Assembly (NCBI RefSeq): GCF_002078875.1
Contig: NC_034420.1
Coordinates: 3,471,814-3,535,813 of the forward strand
DNA: 64,000 bases
Direction of reading: 5' to 3'
DNA from: Numida meleagris
Lineage: Eukaryota > Chordata > Aves > Galliformes > Numididae
Position 1 is the stretch's first letter. Each line of letters opens with the position of its first letter. Below the pieces are notes generated by a model, which was given only the letters and a program-made list of their open reading frames with translations, had not been told where the DNA came from and did no database searches. The position numbers and the translations under genes were made by a program. This document shows, in pieces, positions 10,269 through 25,200 of the stretch.

Positions 10269-13200
10269 CTATAGGCAAAGCAACCATTCTAAATACATAT
10301 TTACTTAATAAAAAACAGGGCTAAAATAAAAGATTTAAGCCAAAATGAGCAAGCCAACCGGCATAAAGAGCATCCACATGCAAATACAGAGCAAGCAGTG
10401 TTGTAAGAAAACAAGAGGGGAAAATAGTGCTTTTACAATTCTTCCTCACCTATTATAACTTCAATATTGCCTTTTTTTTTTTTGCCTCTTATCTGTTGCA
10501 GTATCTGGCAAATAAAGCTTACTGAAAGTGGTGAGGTCGGGATCAGCCTTTAAGAAGAAAAACACACTAACTGTGCCATGCATGCAAAGGAAAACACATC
10601 ACATGAAAACACGTCTCCAAGTGAAAGCAAGTCCTAGCAACACCATACAGTGACAAAGCTGAGCTTTTCTATTAACAAAGCAAAAAAAAAAAACTACCAA
10701 AAGCCATTTACTAGTTCCCAACCAAGGTTTGCATTACTACCGCTTTATCTTAGTTCCTGGAGATCTGAAAAGATGAAGTGGGAAGAGCTTTATCTTCAGG
10801 CTCAAAATTACATTATTTGCCCAGTGATTTGTTGTAATTCTGTTACGAATGTAGGTGGGAATACAATGGCAATTGCCACAATGCTGTTAAAGAGTGAAAA
10901 AGCATTTAGACCTCAGAAGTATTTGATGCTTTAATTAATAGGCATACAAATGTCATTAAAACTCGTTTATAGCACTGACATTTTCTCAATCTCCTACAAA
11001 CAATTGACTATTTCTGTTTCAACAGCAAAACAAGTTATGGGAAATGAATTCACAAAGTAAATGTCACTTCACGTGCCAACACAAATCTCTCATTCCTGCA
11101 TTCCTGCATATTATTTCCCATAAGCGCCGTCTCAATACATTAGAAAGCAAACATGGTTTGTTGTGCATCTCCCCTAAGTCAGCTATGTTTGCTCTGGCGC
11201 CTGCTTTGTAAGAAGCCCACACCTAATTCTGATGGGAAACCATAATCAGCTTTCTACCAGCTGCACTCCATTTGAGATGTGCTGCAACTTGCAAGTAGCC
11301 AAGTAAGCGCATGATCACAAGAACCTCCAATTCGGGGAAGGAGGAGTAAGGAGACAACATATTTTTAGTAATTATCTCTTGGTTAGTGTTCAATCTGCAT
11401 TTCCGTCTGTGCTTTGCTAGCATCTGTAATTAGGGACAGATAATTTGTGACCAAGCATGCTCCTATGGAAGCTTCTCCTCATTTCTCACTCCTCTCGTCC
11501 ACCTTGTAGGATCTCTGCCTGAAGCCCACCTCCCACCTCCCACCTCCCACCCTCCCCAAGTTGTCTAGCACTCAAAACTTCCAGCAAGAAATCCCTATAA
11601 AAGGAAAAAAACAAAACCAACTGACACACAAATCAAGTCTTCAAACAAACAAAAGGCCACATAAAAACAGAACTGTGAAAGTGATCCAACGCTGCACAAC
11701 TGGATTTTCTTTTAACAGAAGAATCTAATAAATGCAGATGGAGTGAGGTAACTTTGCAAATCCAATTCACAATGAAAACATCGCATTGTCTCACAGTAAT
11801 ACTGAACAGCTGCTAGGTTGAACAGGACAGAGAAGTGCAGCTATTTATACTTCAAATGCTCAGCTACACGCACATACAGGTCGTAACAGATACGTCTATG
11901 GGTTGTACAGATCATGAGAAGCAGTGATTACATGTATTCAGTTAAATTCCAAAATTAACTGCTTAACACAACACTCAGCTGTTAAGGCTCGTGGAGTTAA
12001 AAAAAATCAAACAGCTATTTCCCCCCCACTTTTTTTTTTTTTAAATAATTTTCTAGGAAAAGTTGGGGTTTTTTTTTTTTGTGCTCTTTTATTTCCCCCC
12101 AGCAGTCTTCCAAGTGCAGCATTTCACATTCCCACCCCTTTGGAGACTCCAGCTTCGGCATTTTTGTTTGTTTTCAAACAGCAAAAAAACCTACGGCCTC
12201 AACACTCTGTGCTCTCTGGGCCAGAATCCCTTCTCAGGGTTTGGAAACAGAAACCAAGTGGCTAGATCAGTTCCCCTGCTTGGTTCACTGCGATGCCAAT
12301 AGAACATCAAGCTGTTAAAATGCCTGAAGCAATGACTACCTAGACTGGCAATGATATTGGAAAAGGTACTTTTGCAAGCTACATTAAGAACATGAAGACA
12401 GCACCAGTAAATATCTCTAGCGCCCCAGAAAAGTCCCCTACTTTTTTGATACACTCAACCATGACAGCCACCTATCACAGGAACACCTCTGCTGCTGTTA
12501 CTGGGAGCCTCAAACACGTATTAAATACGGATTTCAAACTTTTGAAGTCACCCTCTAAATACCTCACTTTAAGTCTACACTGAAGTTACGTTTTAGTGAT
12601 ATACTTCAGTGAGAGGACAAGCAGGGCACCAAGTTATGTATTCACCACAGAAATCCATCCACTGTTACAGGCGAGTTTTTTCTCCACTACTGGTAAAAAA
12701 AATCATTAGAATTGCATTAACTCAGATTTCAAGGGATATTGTCTTCAATGGAAAGAACTCCTAATGGCAATATTCTAATCTTTTCTTAATGTCACTTCTG
12801 CACAGATACTTTATGCTCCTACAGTAAATATTTTGAGGACATTTCAAACTCAACCTTGAAACACACTTGCTATGATGAAAAGCAAATGAAAAGCAGTTTA
12901 AGAACAACCATTCAAAATCATGTAACCTACAGAAGTGGAGATTTTGCATTCCCTTTCCCAAACTCCTATTATACCAGGACACGCGGAATGAGATTAAGAG
13001 AGACTTTTAACCTGAAAGTTTTAGAGAAAGCTAATGCTCTCTGCAACCCATGGAACAGCTGAAGTCAGTTCAAAGTTACTATTCTATTCCCAGTTTTCCT
13101 GAAGATCCAAACAACGCTGCTCACTAAGGTGCAAGGAACTAATGAAAAGTAACATTACTCAGCACACGCTCACCCGTACTTTTCAGCTGGCCTGTTCTGC

Positions 13201-16200
13201 TGACTGCTCAAGTTCACGGCTCATTGGGAATTTAGCAGAGCAGCTTTTCAGAAACGCCACAAACATCTTCTCTTTCAGTTCTGACATACACTCCAATTCT
13301 TGTGCTTGAGTCCAGAACTCGGCATTTCTTCCCCCCCCGTTTCCCTCAAGAAAGCTTCAGTCACATTCTACAGACAATCTCTCTCACACCACAGCAATTT
13401 TGCTGCAAGTTTCACAACTGAGTTCATGAAAGTCACAGGCAAAGCGCGTACACCGACTGAAGTTTATATTCAAATAAATACATTTATTAAATAAATTTCT
13501 GAAATACTTAAACAATGTATTTCAGAAACCACTATGGTGGGACAGATAGTTCCCTCTAAAGAGGTATGTTTAATTTAATGAATCTGTATTTGACAAGGAA
13601 GAGATTCCAGTAACTTTATGGGCTTCTCTTGATGGGACTGTTTTCCTAAGAAGCTGCTGGCTTTCTGTTCCTTGACCCCTAACTATACCTTGCTACTGTT
13701 GCCATTACAACGCTGCATGGCCACCACACAAAACTACTAACTGAAGTTAAAAGCAAGCTAACCACAAGTAATTTGAGAGAACAGGTAAGCCTACCCACTG
13801 GGTGCATGTGCAAGGTGATGGTGAGGGAAGGGAGGGGCTGCACGAGCAACATTGAAGAGGAAACCAGGGACCACCCCCATGTTACAGAGCCAGCTCCACA
13901 ACAGGCCGTGCCACCAGCCAAAGCAGAGCCCACCGGCACCAATACTGGAACCACACTGCACAGCAAGTGCGGGAGGGAGGAGTGGAAAGAAACTTGAGAA
14001 ACAGCCCTGCAGGCACCAGGGTCAGCAAGGAAGAAGGGGCAGGAGATGCTGCAAGCACCAGAGCAGAGATTCCCCTGCAGCCCATGAAAAGCACTGCAGT
14101 GAAGCAAGTCGTTCTCTTGCTGCTCACAGAGTACATCAGAGCAGATACCCATGCTACAGTGGGCTGGAACTGTGGCTAGCAAGGAAGACTTCCTTAACAA
14201 GGAGGTTTTCTCCCAGTGGAAGTACATTCTGATCATCCAACTACTTCTTAATCGCTCCTAAAGTAGGATGACAGTGCCTTTCCAACACCTTTTCCTAGGA
14301 ATGAAGTTTGCAACCCATCCATGCTTAATACAGCTCCTCTCAATGCCCCCTTCCATGCAACTGCAACACACACAGACACGTTATTGCACAAAAACTACTC
14401 CAGTGCCAACAGCTATTTCCAGTGACCACATCAGTCTTTTTGGCTAGAGCATCACATCTTCCTCAACACACGTTGTAACACTGACAGTTACCAATTACCA
14501 ATCATACAAACACCAGTTATGCAAATGCCAATTACACTTTTCCCTTTCCCCCAAGCTCTCCATTTTTAGGTCCACATTCATGCTCAATTTGCCCACGCTT
14601 TTTGCCCCCCTTTCATTTAGCAATGCTCCCACACAGGGTTTTACCCATGAGCATCATATAACAGTCTAGAGATTCTCGATGTGAAGGTGGATTTATGGAG
14701 GATTGGAAAGATGTTCCCCCCCTCCCCTAACTATTACATTTTATTCCTTATGTGTGCAAGATTAAAACCCGTCTGAACAACAGCTTCATCATCTTCCACT
14801 TTTCCTGTGCTTCCAAAACATCAGTGCCATAAACAATTTTCTTTCCTCATCCCTCTCCAACTCAGAGGAGGCTTACCTCCTCAGTTCACATAACCCCCTT
14901 CCACCAATGTACAGCTTACAGACATTTTATCTTCTTCAGAGAATTATTAAAAAAAATAAAGTTACATTTTCATGCCCAGTTTCCACAGTTGTTCCTTTAT
15001 GCATACAGAACACCACAAATCTCTCCTCTCAACATTTGCCACCCATGCCTGACCTCTCTGCTCTGTCCTCCTCAGGAAGGGTCCCTGCATACGCTGATGT
15101 AGCTAATTCAACTGCTCGTTCAGTCACAGTTTTTGCAGACTGCTTCAGAAGACTACATTGTTCAGATTACACCTATTAATTGCATCCAACATGGCCGAGA
15201 ACAACTGATCTGAGTCAAAATAATCAACTACATCTGAACGCAGCTTTGGATCTACTGTACAGAATCCCACAGGGCAGGCCTTCACCCACCCTGCAAGCTG
15301 CTGCCATCCGAGATTCCACCAACTGGTCTGGAAGGTATTTGTTGTCGACAGGACCTGAAATATTCTTCAAGTGAACATTTTTCCCTTGACATAAAACATA
15401 GTCCTACCCTACTGCTTTAGAGAATCTTTAAGCTTTCTTCAGTTTTGTTTCAAACCATGCTTCAGGCTGTTGTGGAACAAACCTGCCCTCTGAATGCTGA
15501 CTATCCACGCACAGCATTTCTCTCAATCAACGCATTTGAACTGCAACTCAAGTTACACTGCTGTTTTTAAGAACCTTAGGAAACAGTTCCTGGTTGATAC
15601 TGTCAAGCATCTCAAGTTCATCCCATAACAAGTCACCTGTCAAGAAAGCTTTTTGTATTTGAAACACAAACTTAGTATCGAAAAACCAAGCCAGACCTTG
15701 GCCTCATCAGAAGGTTCATGGAATCTAGTGAGTAAAAAGCTACTGCTATGGAGAGCTCAAGACGTGGTCTTGTAAACAACAGCCAAAACACACATTAAAG
15801 GAGGGAGATCCAAAAAAAAAAAACAAACTATGGAAGCTTGATTGTGTGGGACAGACAGACGAAACAGAATTCTAGACTAGAATGCTTTAGGCTTTAAGAC
15901 ACTCTAGATTCTCAAGTAATTCTTTTATCTCCAGCCTCATAACAGTATTACATGAAAAGCCAAAGAAAATGAACCATAAGGAAGCTTCATGGAAGAACCT
16001 TTTTTTCTTTTATATTTCAGTGTATTTCTGACAAGCGTTCCATTGTTCTTTCTCTGAATGATAGTTTAAAGTACTTATGTGCTCACATTAGAGACACACA
16101 GACAACCACAACTTAAATGTTGAAAGAATGGGGTAGGAAACAAGGGAAGCTCAGAAGTGTTAATATTTGGTAGCAAAAATAACATCAGTATATAAGCTCA

Positions 16201-19200
16201 AAACATCTAAAGTATCCTAGGAACTACCCCCTAGAGTACTGCGTTTATTACAACGATGTGTATAAATTGGAGACAAAGGGGAACTGGGGGGGGGAAAGAA
16301 ACAACATTCCTACTATCAGGATTTAGAAATTAATTACTGTGTTGTCACTTTACCATCTAACAAAAAGTAACTTCATTCTTCAATTATGAAAACATCTTAA
16401 TCTTAGTTTTAACAGTTACATTCCAAGTTATCATGCATCCAGGTTAGCAAAGTCAGTGGCCTGCTAATATAAATTCATAGCATAATTTATATATAATCTT
16501 GTACACTGCAAGCTCTGTTAACTTCATTTGGGTTACGAATTACTTATTTTTTTTTTAGGCTTTTAGCTCAATCTGAAATTGAAGAAGGCTAGAATAAGGT
16601 ATGAAACTGAAGCATGATACCTATTGTTTGGTTGTTGTTTTTTTTTTTTTTTTTTACATCTTAAGATGTAATGCAGTTATATGACAGAGAACAGTCTCAC
16701 TTTTGAAAGAAAAGCAAAACAACTGCGCTGTAACAGTGTATACACACCTTTAACCTTAACATTATTTCAAGAATAGTTACAGTTTCAAGAGTCTTTTTCA
16801 TAAGCCACCATTTTAGTCTTTCTAAAAGGTTTTGAGAGGTTGAAGGTAGGCAGCCGGAGCTTAGGAATAACACTGCATGCAACACTGAGGAAACAGATAA
16901 ACAAGTGGATAGCATAGTTCATGCAGCGAAAGAAAAGAGATGCAGGTCTGCGCTGATTGCCTTGACCACATATAGAAGTTGACACTGACCTGGGGGCACT
17001 TGCAGTCAAAAAATTACTTCCGCTTCTGCTGCATGATGCGTAGGTGTCAAAACTGCCCTCTTTAGTTTTAAATCTCTTTCTTTCTCTTTCAGGTTCAACG
17101 ACTTTGTCCAGTGATTGAAGAGCTATATTTATTGGTGATACTTCAAGAGCTTGTTTTTTGGAAGAAGAATCAGTTTGCTCCGAGTTATCTGAAGTCATCT
17201 TAGTTTCTTCCTTACTTGGAAGATGAGCAAGAGGAACTTCATTTACCGAGGTATTTTTGCTGTCTAAATATTCACAAGTAGCATCCACTGGAATCTTCTC
17301 TCTTTTCTTTTTGATTTTAGTGACTTTAAGTAACTCTAAGGGGAAAAAAATAGGAGAGGTATACCTTATGTATACAAGTAAAGGCAACTTGTGGCTAACT
17401 TGTCTAACATGACGTTCCTAATAGCCATTAAAGCTAGTGAAGAACATTTCATTTGACTTAAGGCCTCACAATAATTCTTAATAGATAACTTACATCCCTT
17501 CAAGAGTATCCATTCGTATAGTATCATCAGTAACTAAGCATCCCAACAGAAGTTGGCTTGAAATAGAACAGATCTACCATTTTGGAGGCCAGTGACATAA
17601 GCTTCTACAAATATAATTAAAAAGTAAATCCTTTGGGTTTGGACACGCATACCAAAACACATTTGTCCATCCAATTTCCCATTCACCTTCCTCCAGAGGC
17701 TACAACTCCTTTGTTTCTGCAGAAAGGCAGGCATCAGGTATTTTTTTCAGGTGGGCCTCTAGTCAAAACATTATCTATAGTAACTTACACTCCTAAACAG
17801 ATTTTCCTCCAAGCATTTCACATACTTTACAAAGCTCAGATTAGCTGCTTGCATTCAGCAAGCTGATACTTCTTATCAACAGATAGCTACTGCTACTGTT
17901 ATACATGTACCTCCCCAGAACTTAGGATCACAGAATCCTTACACTTGTAAGGGACTTCTGAAAGCCATCTAGTTCAACTCCCCTCCAACGCACAGGGACA
18001 TCACAGCTAGATCAGATCAGGCTGCCCAGGGCCTTATACAGCCTCGCCTTGAAAGTCGCCAGGGACAGGGCATCAACCACATCTCTGGGTAACTTGTTCC
18101 GGTGCCTCACCATCCTCCCTGTAAAATATTTTTTCCTTTTATGTAACCTAAATCTACTCTCTTTGAGCTTGAAACCATTTCCCCTTGTTCTATCACCACA
18201 GACCCTGCTAAAGAGTCTGTCCCCTTCTTTCCTGTAGCTCCATTTAGAATCTGAAAGGGCAGGATGGTTAACAAAACAAAGTTTTTTCTGTATGGAAAAT
18301 AATTGTTTACCTTCAGGTTCATATTTCATTTTTAATTCATCCAGCATAACTCGCAAATTCATGTTCTCACTCTGACAAGCTTGCAAGTGCCTCTCATTTG
18401 CAAAGAGTTTTCTTTCAACTTCCAGAACCCTTTGGCTCTCATATAAAGCTTTCATCCTCTGCAAGGACAGTTCATTTTTCAAGGATTCAGTTTCCTTGCT
18501 GGGTGGGAAGAAAATATAGTCATTCAGACATTCTTTTTAAGGCATCAGGTACAGAGTCAAATACACATTCAACAGCTCCACATGAAATTCACATTTATTT
18601 AAAATTCACCAGTAGGAAGACAAAAAGGTGTCTTCCAGTGCAATTTAAGTTTCTACCTCAACTTGACTTACTTTGAGTTGTCGAGTTTCATTTGCAGCAA
18701 GTCTGCGTAGTAACCATCTTCAGATTCTCCTCCTTTGGAGCTGGTACTAGCTCTACATTCTTCCATATTCTCATATAAAGTCTCATAAAATGAAAACATC
18801 AAGCTGTTAGCTAGTGAACTTTCAGAAGTACATTAGCTTAGTCCTTGGGTCAAGTTCTCTGTGCTCTCTCTATTGAAGCCTCATTGTAGAAGCATTTAAA
18901 CATACAAGAATGTTAAGAACAACTTGCTCCAACTGTCAAACTGCACTGAAACTGGCAGTTCTCTCACTTAATGAAAGGAGAGGAAGAAAAAATTAAGAAG
19001 CAAGCTCTCAACTCCAAAAGGTTTCCAAAGAGAATTGTAGAAAAATATATCTTCCTTTTTACTTGAAAATACAGAATGTTTAGTTTACACTCAAAGAATC
19101 TGCTTCAAGTCTTTATTTCTATACTTCAACAGCTGGACACTCAAAGATAAAGAACAAACCATGTTACTCAATAGCCAAAATATTTACAATTTTTAGATGA

Positions 19201-22200
19201 AAAGTTTCTATGACACTGAAGACACTACAGGTGTAGCAAGTGTTTAATGACACACATTAGTATCGTGTTATATTAGGCTCCCTTCTTTTCTGCTATTTGA
19301 AAACACTACTCAGATTTAAAACTGTCACACAGATCTCAGAACCTTTCATCGTTCAGTGAATACAAGCACTCTTGATGGCTATTTGAAACAATCCTTTTCT
19401 TTCCTGACTACTTATTTATGGCACAGAGACAAAAATAAATACCTATCAAGTTTACATATGACAAAACTGGTGAAGCAATCAAGCTATCTGGATTGCTTAC
19501 TAAAACAGGTTAAGGCTAGCTCTATGCCACGTTGGTTAGAAGCGCTACAGAGGAGACTATCCTAGCAAACAACCCCAATGCATAAGCTAATAAACCTGAG
19601 TTCACATACCAAAGCTGTGATAAGAAAGGGCCAAGCAAGTCCATTACTATCTAAGACAGTAAGCTAGGCTACAGTTTCTCACTCAATGTCACTGATGTTT
19701 ATTTGTATTTAAACAATGCATGCATTCTGACATATTTCTTACTTTCCAAAAACATTGGAAAGATGCTATTAAGTTGCATGGAAGAACTGACAGGTCTAGT
19801 GAAGTGAACAATTCAGCTATAGTCAAGATGTCCTCATATTAAGGAAATACTATCCAAGAAACACGACATAGCTGTGAGACTGAAAACTGATGAAGGCCAA
19901 ATACACATAGTAAACATGTGAAATGGTTACATCTTTCAAATAGAAGTCACATGTCATTGCTCAGCGTGCAACTGACAGTAATAGAGTTTACACTGTGGGT
20001 ACCTACATAAGACATGGAGTTAGGCTAGAACAGGAAGAGAGGAAGGCAGACAATGGATTTCTTGCTCATATGAGATTATAAAGAACGCATTCTTCAGCTG
20101 CAAGATAGAACTTCATTCATATAAAGCACAAGTCGTCTTTGGGACCTTTTCAAACCTTAGCACAGACTTCAGATAGTTTCCATAGTTCTTCTCATGCGTT
20201 AGCTCCCAATTGTGAGATTTTCACCTAACCACAGACCACATACCTTGAATTTTTCTAGTTGCCTCACTTTCACAAGAAGATCTTCTATTTCACCATTCTT
20301 TTGCTCCAACATTGACTGTAAGCGTTCCAACTGCTCAAATTCTGCCTGAGAACCTTTAATCTGTAGCAGGGTAGCCATTTGCAGCTGGAAAAAAGGGGAA
20401 TAAATCCTTAGAACAAGCACTGGGTTAAGTGACAGAAAATATCATCCTCTTTCCCAGAAAGCTTAGGATACCCAAGCCCTGTGCTGCTAACTGTGAATAC
20501 AGAAAAGCACTGGATGCTTAAACACACCTCTGACAATTACACAGTGTCAGCCTAAGATGACTGCAAATACTAACAATTTTCCAGACAGAAAAAGCTTTCC
20601 TGAACTCAGTACGGTCCTGAGGCGTCCTATCTTTCTCCTCATTGATGCACTCAAGATATTTCACAGCAAACTTAAACATCATGTTAAGAAGAACCCCACT
20701 ACAGCCCAAGCTCTTGAGAGTTGAATATATCTGTAATAAACTTCTCACTTGAGAAAGATACTTCAAAACCCCAAAAAGTTGAAAAAAAAACCTCTTATTT
20801 GCATTTCTAATTCTGAGAAATAGATGGCAATTTAAGTTTACATTCTGTAATACTTAGCCCAAAATGTCACCCTTTCAAGCAAAGAAACATCCTTTTTCAT
20901 TATAAAATTATAATATAAATATAAAATACTTATAGCAATTTTTCTGACATTTAGTATCACAGTATCACAATACAAGGTCCTTAACGCATTCAGTAACAGG
21001 TGGCACATCAGGCATTCAAACTGGAGGAAGGACATGCAGGTATGTAAACATGCAACATGGTTTTAATGAGAACTGCAGCATTCTCACCAGACAAGTGAGC
21101 ATGGATAGAACAACACTGTAAGACACTTGGGAGAAGCCCCAGAGAAAGGATCAAGCAAAGCAAGACAGACTGCAGATTAACAAAGAAAACTGCAGAAGAA
21201 CATTTACCCTACACCATCTTCTATGTCAAATAAAAAATAAAGGACATTAACGGTTTGTGTTCAAACTGGAATTAATAAGATTCAATTATCTCCCCCTTGT
21301 AACTTGTACAGGATGAAAGGGGATCATGACATTTTAATTCCCACTGACTGACTAGAACTATACTTATTGCTCCCAAGGATGGAGAAACCTGATGCTTCCA
21401 CTTCACTTAAGCGCTCATTTGCTAACTATCAAAATTGACAACTGCAATTCATCTATATAAAAACAAGAAAAACTAAGAAACTGAAAGGCTACTGTGAGCT
21501 ATGGAGAACACTCCAGACACGGTAAAACCTTTCTGGCAGTAGTGTTCATATTATGTTCGTAAGTCAGATCCTCACAGGTTATCAGTCAATATCACATTCA
21601 AATATTCTGACAACAAAGGCTCTAACAACAGTTACTGCATTATTGGAGTCACCTACTGATCAAGTAGAAATCAGTTAATTAGACATTAACACAGCAGCAC
21701 AATGCAATGCAAAACAGAAGAGATCCTAACAGGGATCTAAGAAGGCAGCTTGAACTACTGAAATTACAAATACTAACATTAAGAACAGGGATACCAATTT
21801 ACTTTGGTCCTGGATAAATCTTTCAATATATAACCACCCAGCAATTATGAACATTGGATCCCATATTATACAAGGAGGAATGGAGATTCTAAGAAACTGA
21901 TCCTCCTCAGACATTTTATTTACTTCATCTTAAGTTGCAATGTGAAGTTTTAATTAAAAAAGTTTCTGCTGTATCAGTAGTTTTTATTGTCCTTTGTGTT
22001 GTTTTACTTGCTTTCAACTTAAGTTAAGCTATCAGGTCTATATATGCAGTGCTACTCATTATCATTACTTATGTTTCAGCACTGTTCTCAGACAAGATGC
22101 ACGACCAAATTCAAAGAATCCACTCTTGTATTGTGAGATTAGAAACCCAACGTGAAAACAGATGGCAGTTTTACAAGATAATGTAAATGGGATGCTGCAA

Positions 22201-25200
22201 AACAGCTTCTGCTAACTAGCTTTCTCAACAACATTTATTAACTTAGGAGCTGCCAGCTTAAGAAAACAGTCTAAATGAAACAGTCATGATGAAAACTTAG
22301 AACTCTTGCTCTTGCATTGAATAGAGGGAAAAGGAAGAAAAAGAAGGAAAAAAAACCCAAGAAAACAACTCAGAGGGAAAAAGGTGTGATCAGAGGAGGA
22401 AGTTTAATTTGTTTACTCCTAACAACCTCAACTAAAACACTAGTAAATTACTGACATACTATAAGAACAAAAAAAGCAACAGGCAAGACAAACTGAAAGC
22501 TAGTTTGACTGACAGAAGATGTTATACTTCACCCACTAAACAGCTACTGCTAAAGCACAGCACCTTCAGTGTAACTCAGCATTCTAGAATAAAGTAGTGG
22601 CACTGGAAAAGGACTGATGTGCTCTACTTGACTTGAAGAGCAATGACACATCTCCTGCTCCTCCCCACCCATCCACCCAGACTGCTGTTACCATGCTTGA
22701 AAGAGAATCAGACCTCCTAGCCTACATTCTAAAGCATTGTCTTATCAGACCCCAAGGAAACCCTGGAGCATTACAGTAATAATCATACCTTCATTCTTTG
22801 CAACTGTTCTCTAGTGAATGCATGTTGTTTTTGTAGTGACTGATATTTTATTTTCACACTGATCAGCTGTCGTTCCATTTCTGCCCTACGGTCCTCCACC
22901 TATAGAACATTTTGCACAATTATTACTATGAAAATGATAACACGTTGTCACTTGGATTCTGAGTTTTAAGAGAAGGTGCTTAGTAATTGATGTTGATTCT
23001 GAAAATACTGCTTTCCCATCAGCAGTGTGCTACTGGCATCACTTTTGAGATAAATAGTGATAGTGTTGCAAGCTGCTGAAGCCCACTTGTAAAGTACAAG
23101 AGATTTCCTTGTGTTTTTGATATTGGAATAACTAATATTTTAAAAGCATCAGCATTACCATAGAATAGATTTGTTCATTTAAATCAGAAGAAGCAATTTT
23201 AAGTGAATATGAGCAGTGCATCAACTCAAGTCATTCACTGAGCGTGGTCAGAAAAGGCTGACATTTAATACCAGCTCAACTCTTCAAAATCCCTGCCAAA
23301 TGCTCAAACATCCAGCCATTTTTCAACATCTTTAAAAATCAGTATTTAGCACTGTTTTTCAACATTCATCTTCTGCATTAAAGAAGGATTACCAGCTGAA
23401 TAAAACTCGTCAGAGCCAAGAGCTTCAGAGGGCCATCTTTCATCTGAGCAACGAGGCAACTTTAATGACTTAACTCCGCAACTTCAGAAAATGCATAAAA
23501 ATTCCTTTCTACAGATGTTCCGAGGCAATTCGATACTGAAGGATTATTTGAAGAACAGAGACTCATGCCAGACAGATCAGGTAAAAATACTCAGGTGTTG
23601 CACTGAAAACAAGTTTCTATTCTTATGATGAAGTACATCTTCCCTCCTCTGAATATTCTCAGGTACCCATGGCATAGCTGTACCTCAGCAAAGAGAGAAT
23701 TGCCTTTACTTGTAGGGTCCAAAGACTGCTGCACCACATGATCCAGCTGAACCTGAAGCTCTTGATTAGCTTCACGAGCTTTCTAGATTTAAGCAAAGAG
23801 AGTATTACTTTAATGTGCAATACATCAGATTCTTAATAATTTAACCAAATAGTTTTAACATGTTAATTTTTTAGGCATTTAGCACAAGTTACCTTGTACC
23901 ACAGCATTTAGTTGTATATATAGTTCTGGACATAAAGACAGTGAAAGCTGTTTCACTAGAAGGCCTGGTATTCCACTTGCTCTTCAGGACAAGAGCTTAA
24001 CTACACTTTTGAAAGAAAAGCTTGGACCTTTATCATCAGGAATGATAACACAGACTGCTATGTGATATTGACTCACAGACAACCTACTCCCTAGTACAGG
24101 ATTTTGCAAGGCATTCAGCAAGAATGTGAAACAGAAATGGAAATTATATCAGTGACCTGTTACAAGTTCCTGTTACGAGGCAGAATATTGCAAAGCAAAG
24201 GATCTTCATAGACAGCCTTCCACAAGGGAACATCAATACAGAAGTAACTTATTAACAGGTAACACTGATCTACTAAGTACAATTTAGCCAATGCATCCCT
24301 CTCTTTTTCCTCCCCCCTCAGAACTCCTCTCAGAGCTCCTCTTCTTATTTCAGTGAAAACCTAGCACCAACTACTTCTGAAACTCCATTTTATTCAACAA
24401 TGCTGAATAATACCTACCTCTAGTGCATTGCAGTAAGAAACAACTTCTTTTTCCCTCTCTTCTTTTTCTCCTTGTAGACGCTCCAGCTGATTACGTAAGT
24501 TACTATTTATGAGTTCTAGTTGTTCTTTGCTGTACTGCAGTTCATTCAGCTTTTCTTCAACACTGGCCTAAATACAAAAATCAAGTATGACATAAAAAGC
24601 TTATTAAGCAGTTTCAAGAACAGCAGGCCAATGAGCCAACCAGGTTTGTTACTAATAACTACTATTAATGCAAAAATGCTGCACTGAAGGGATTGTATTA
24701 ATATATACTTAAGGCTATTATTTTTTTCTGTGGATAATTTCTTACTACAAGGCCAATCCAACCAGCAAAATATACAGAGCACTTAAAAACACAATGAGAA
24801 AAGAATCAGCATTTTTACCCTTCAAGTAGCTTACATTCCTATTAACCAACTGCTAAATCACATACCTTCACACTTTCTAGTTCAGTGAGCTCCATCTGAA
24901 GATTGAGCATTTCTGAAGACATGGTTTCATGTACACGTTCAGACATCAGGTGTAGCTCTTCTGATTTGGCAGCAATTATTTCCTTCTGATGATCCACTTT
25001 GTGTCTCAATTGTTTCTCTGAGAGTCGGGTTTCATCCAGTTCTGCCTTCAGGTTCTCCAACTTAAAGACATTTGACAACCAAGTAAAATCAATTTATAAT
25101 AAAATAGTCAAAAGCACAATACTTTTGGCTCACGTCCTAATCATAGAAATGCCTTAAGTACAACTTAAGTGTCAGCTTTTAAAAATAGGCTTTACAATCA

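Larger units (their letters stand above)
10269..16989 (-). other. SPDL1: SPDL1 intron 11, 6.7 kb
   Basis: Noncoding. It contains a C-rich heptamer repeat (11525-11557), an old repeat-like GC-rich block (13780-14190), and an 18-base T run (16638-16655). The part next to the exon at 16990 keeps an open frame to 16785. Confidence 0.8.

Noticed and set aside
16697..16915. Candidate SPDL1 last exon with C-terminus ending near 16785
   Set aside because: It does not match the conserved Spindly C-terminus, whereas the exon at 10118-10268 does and fits in phase.
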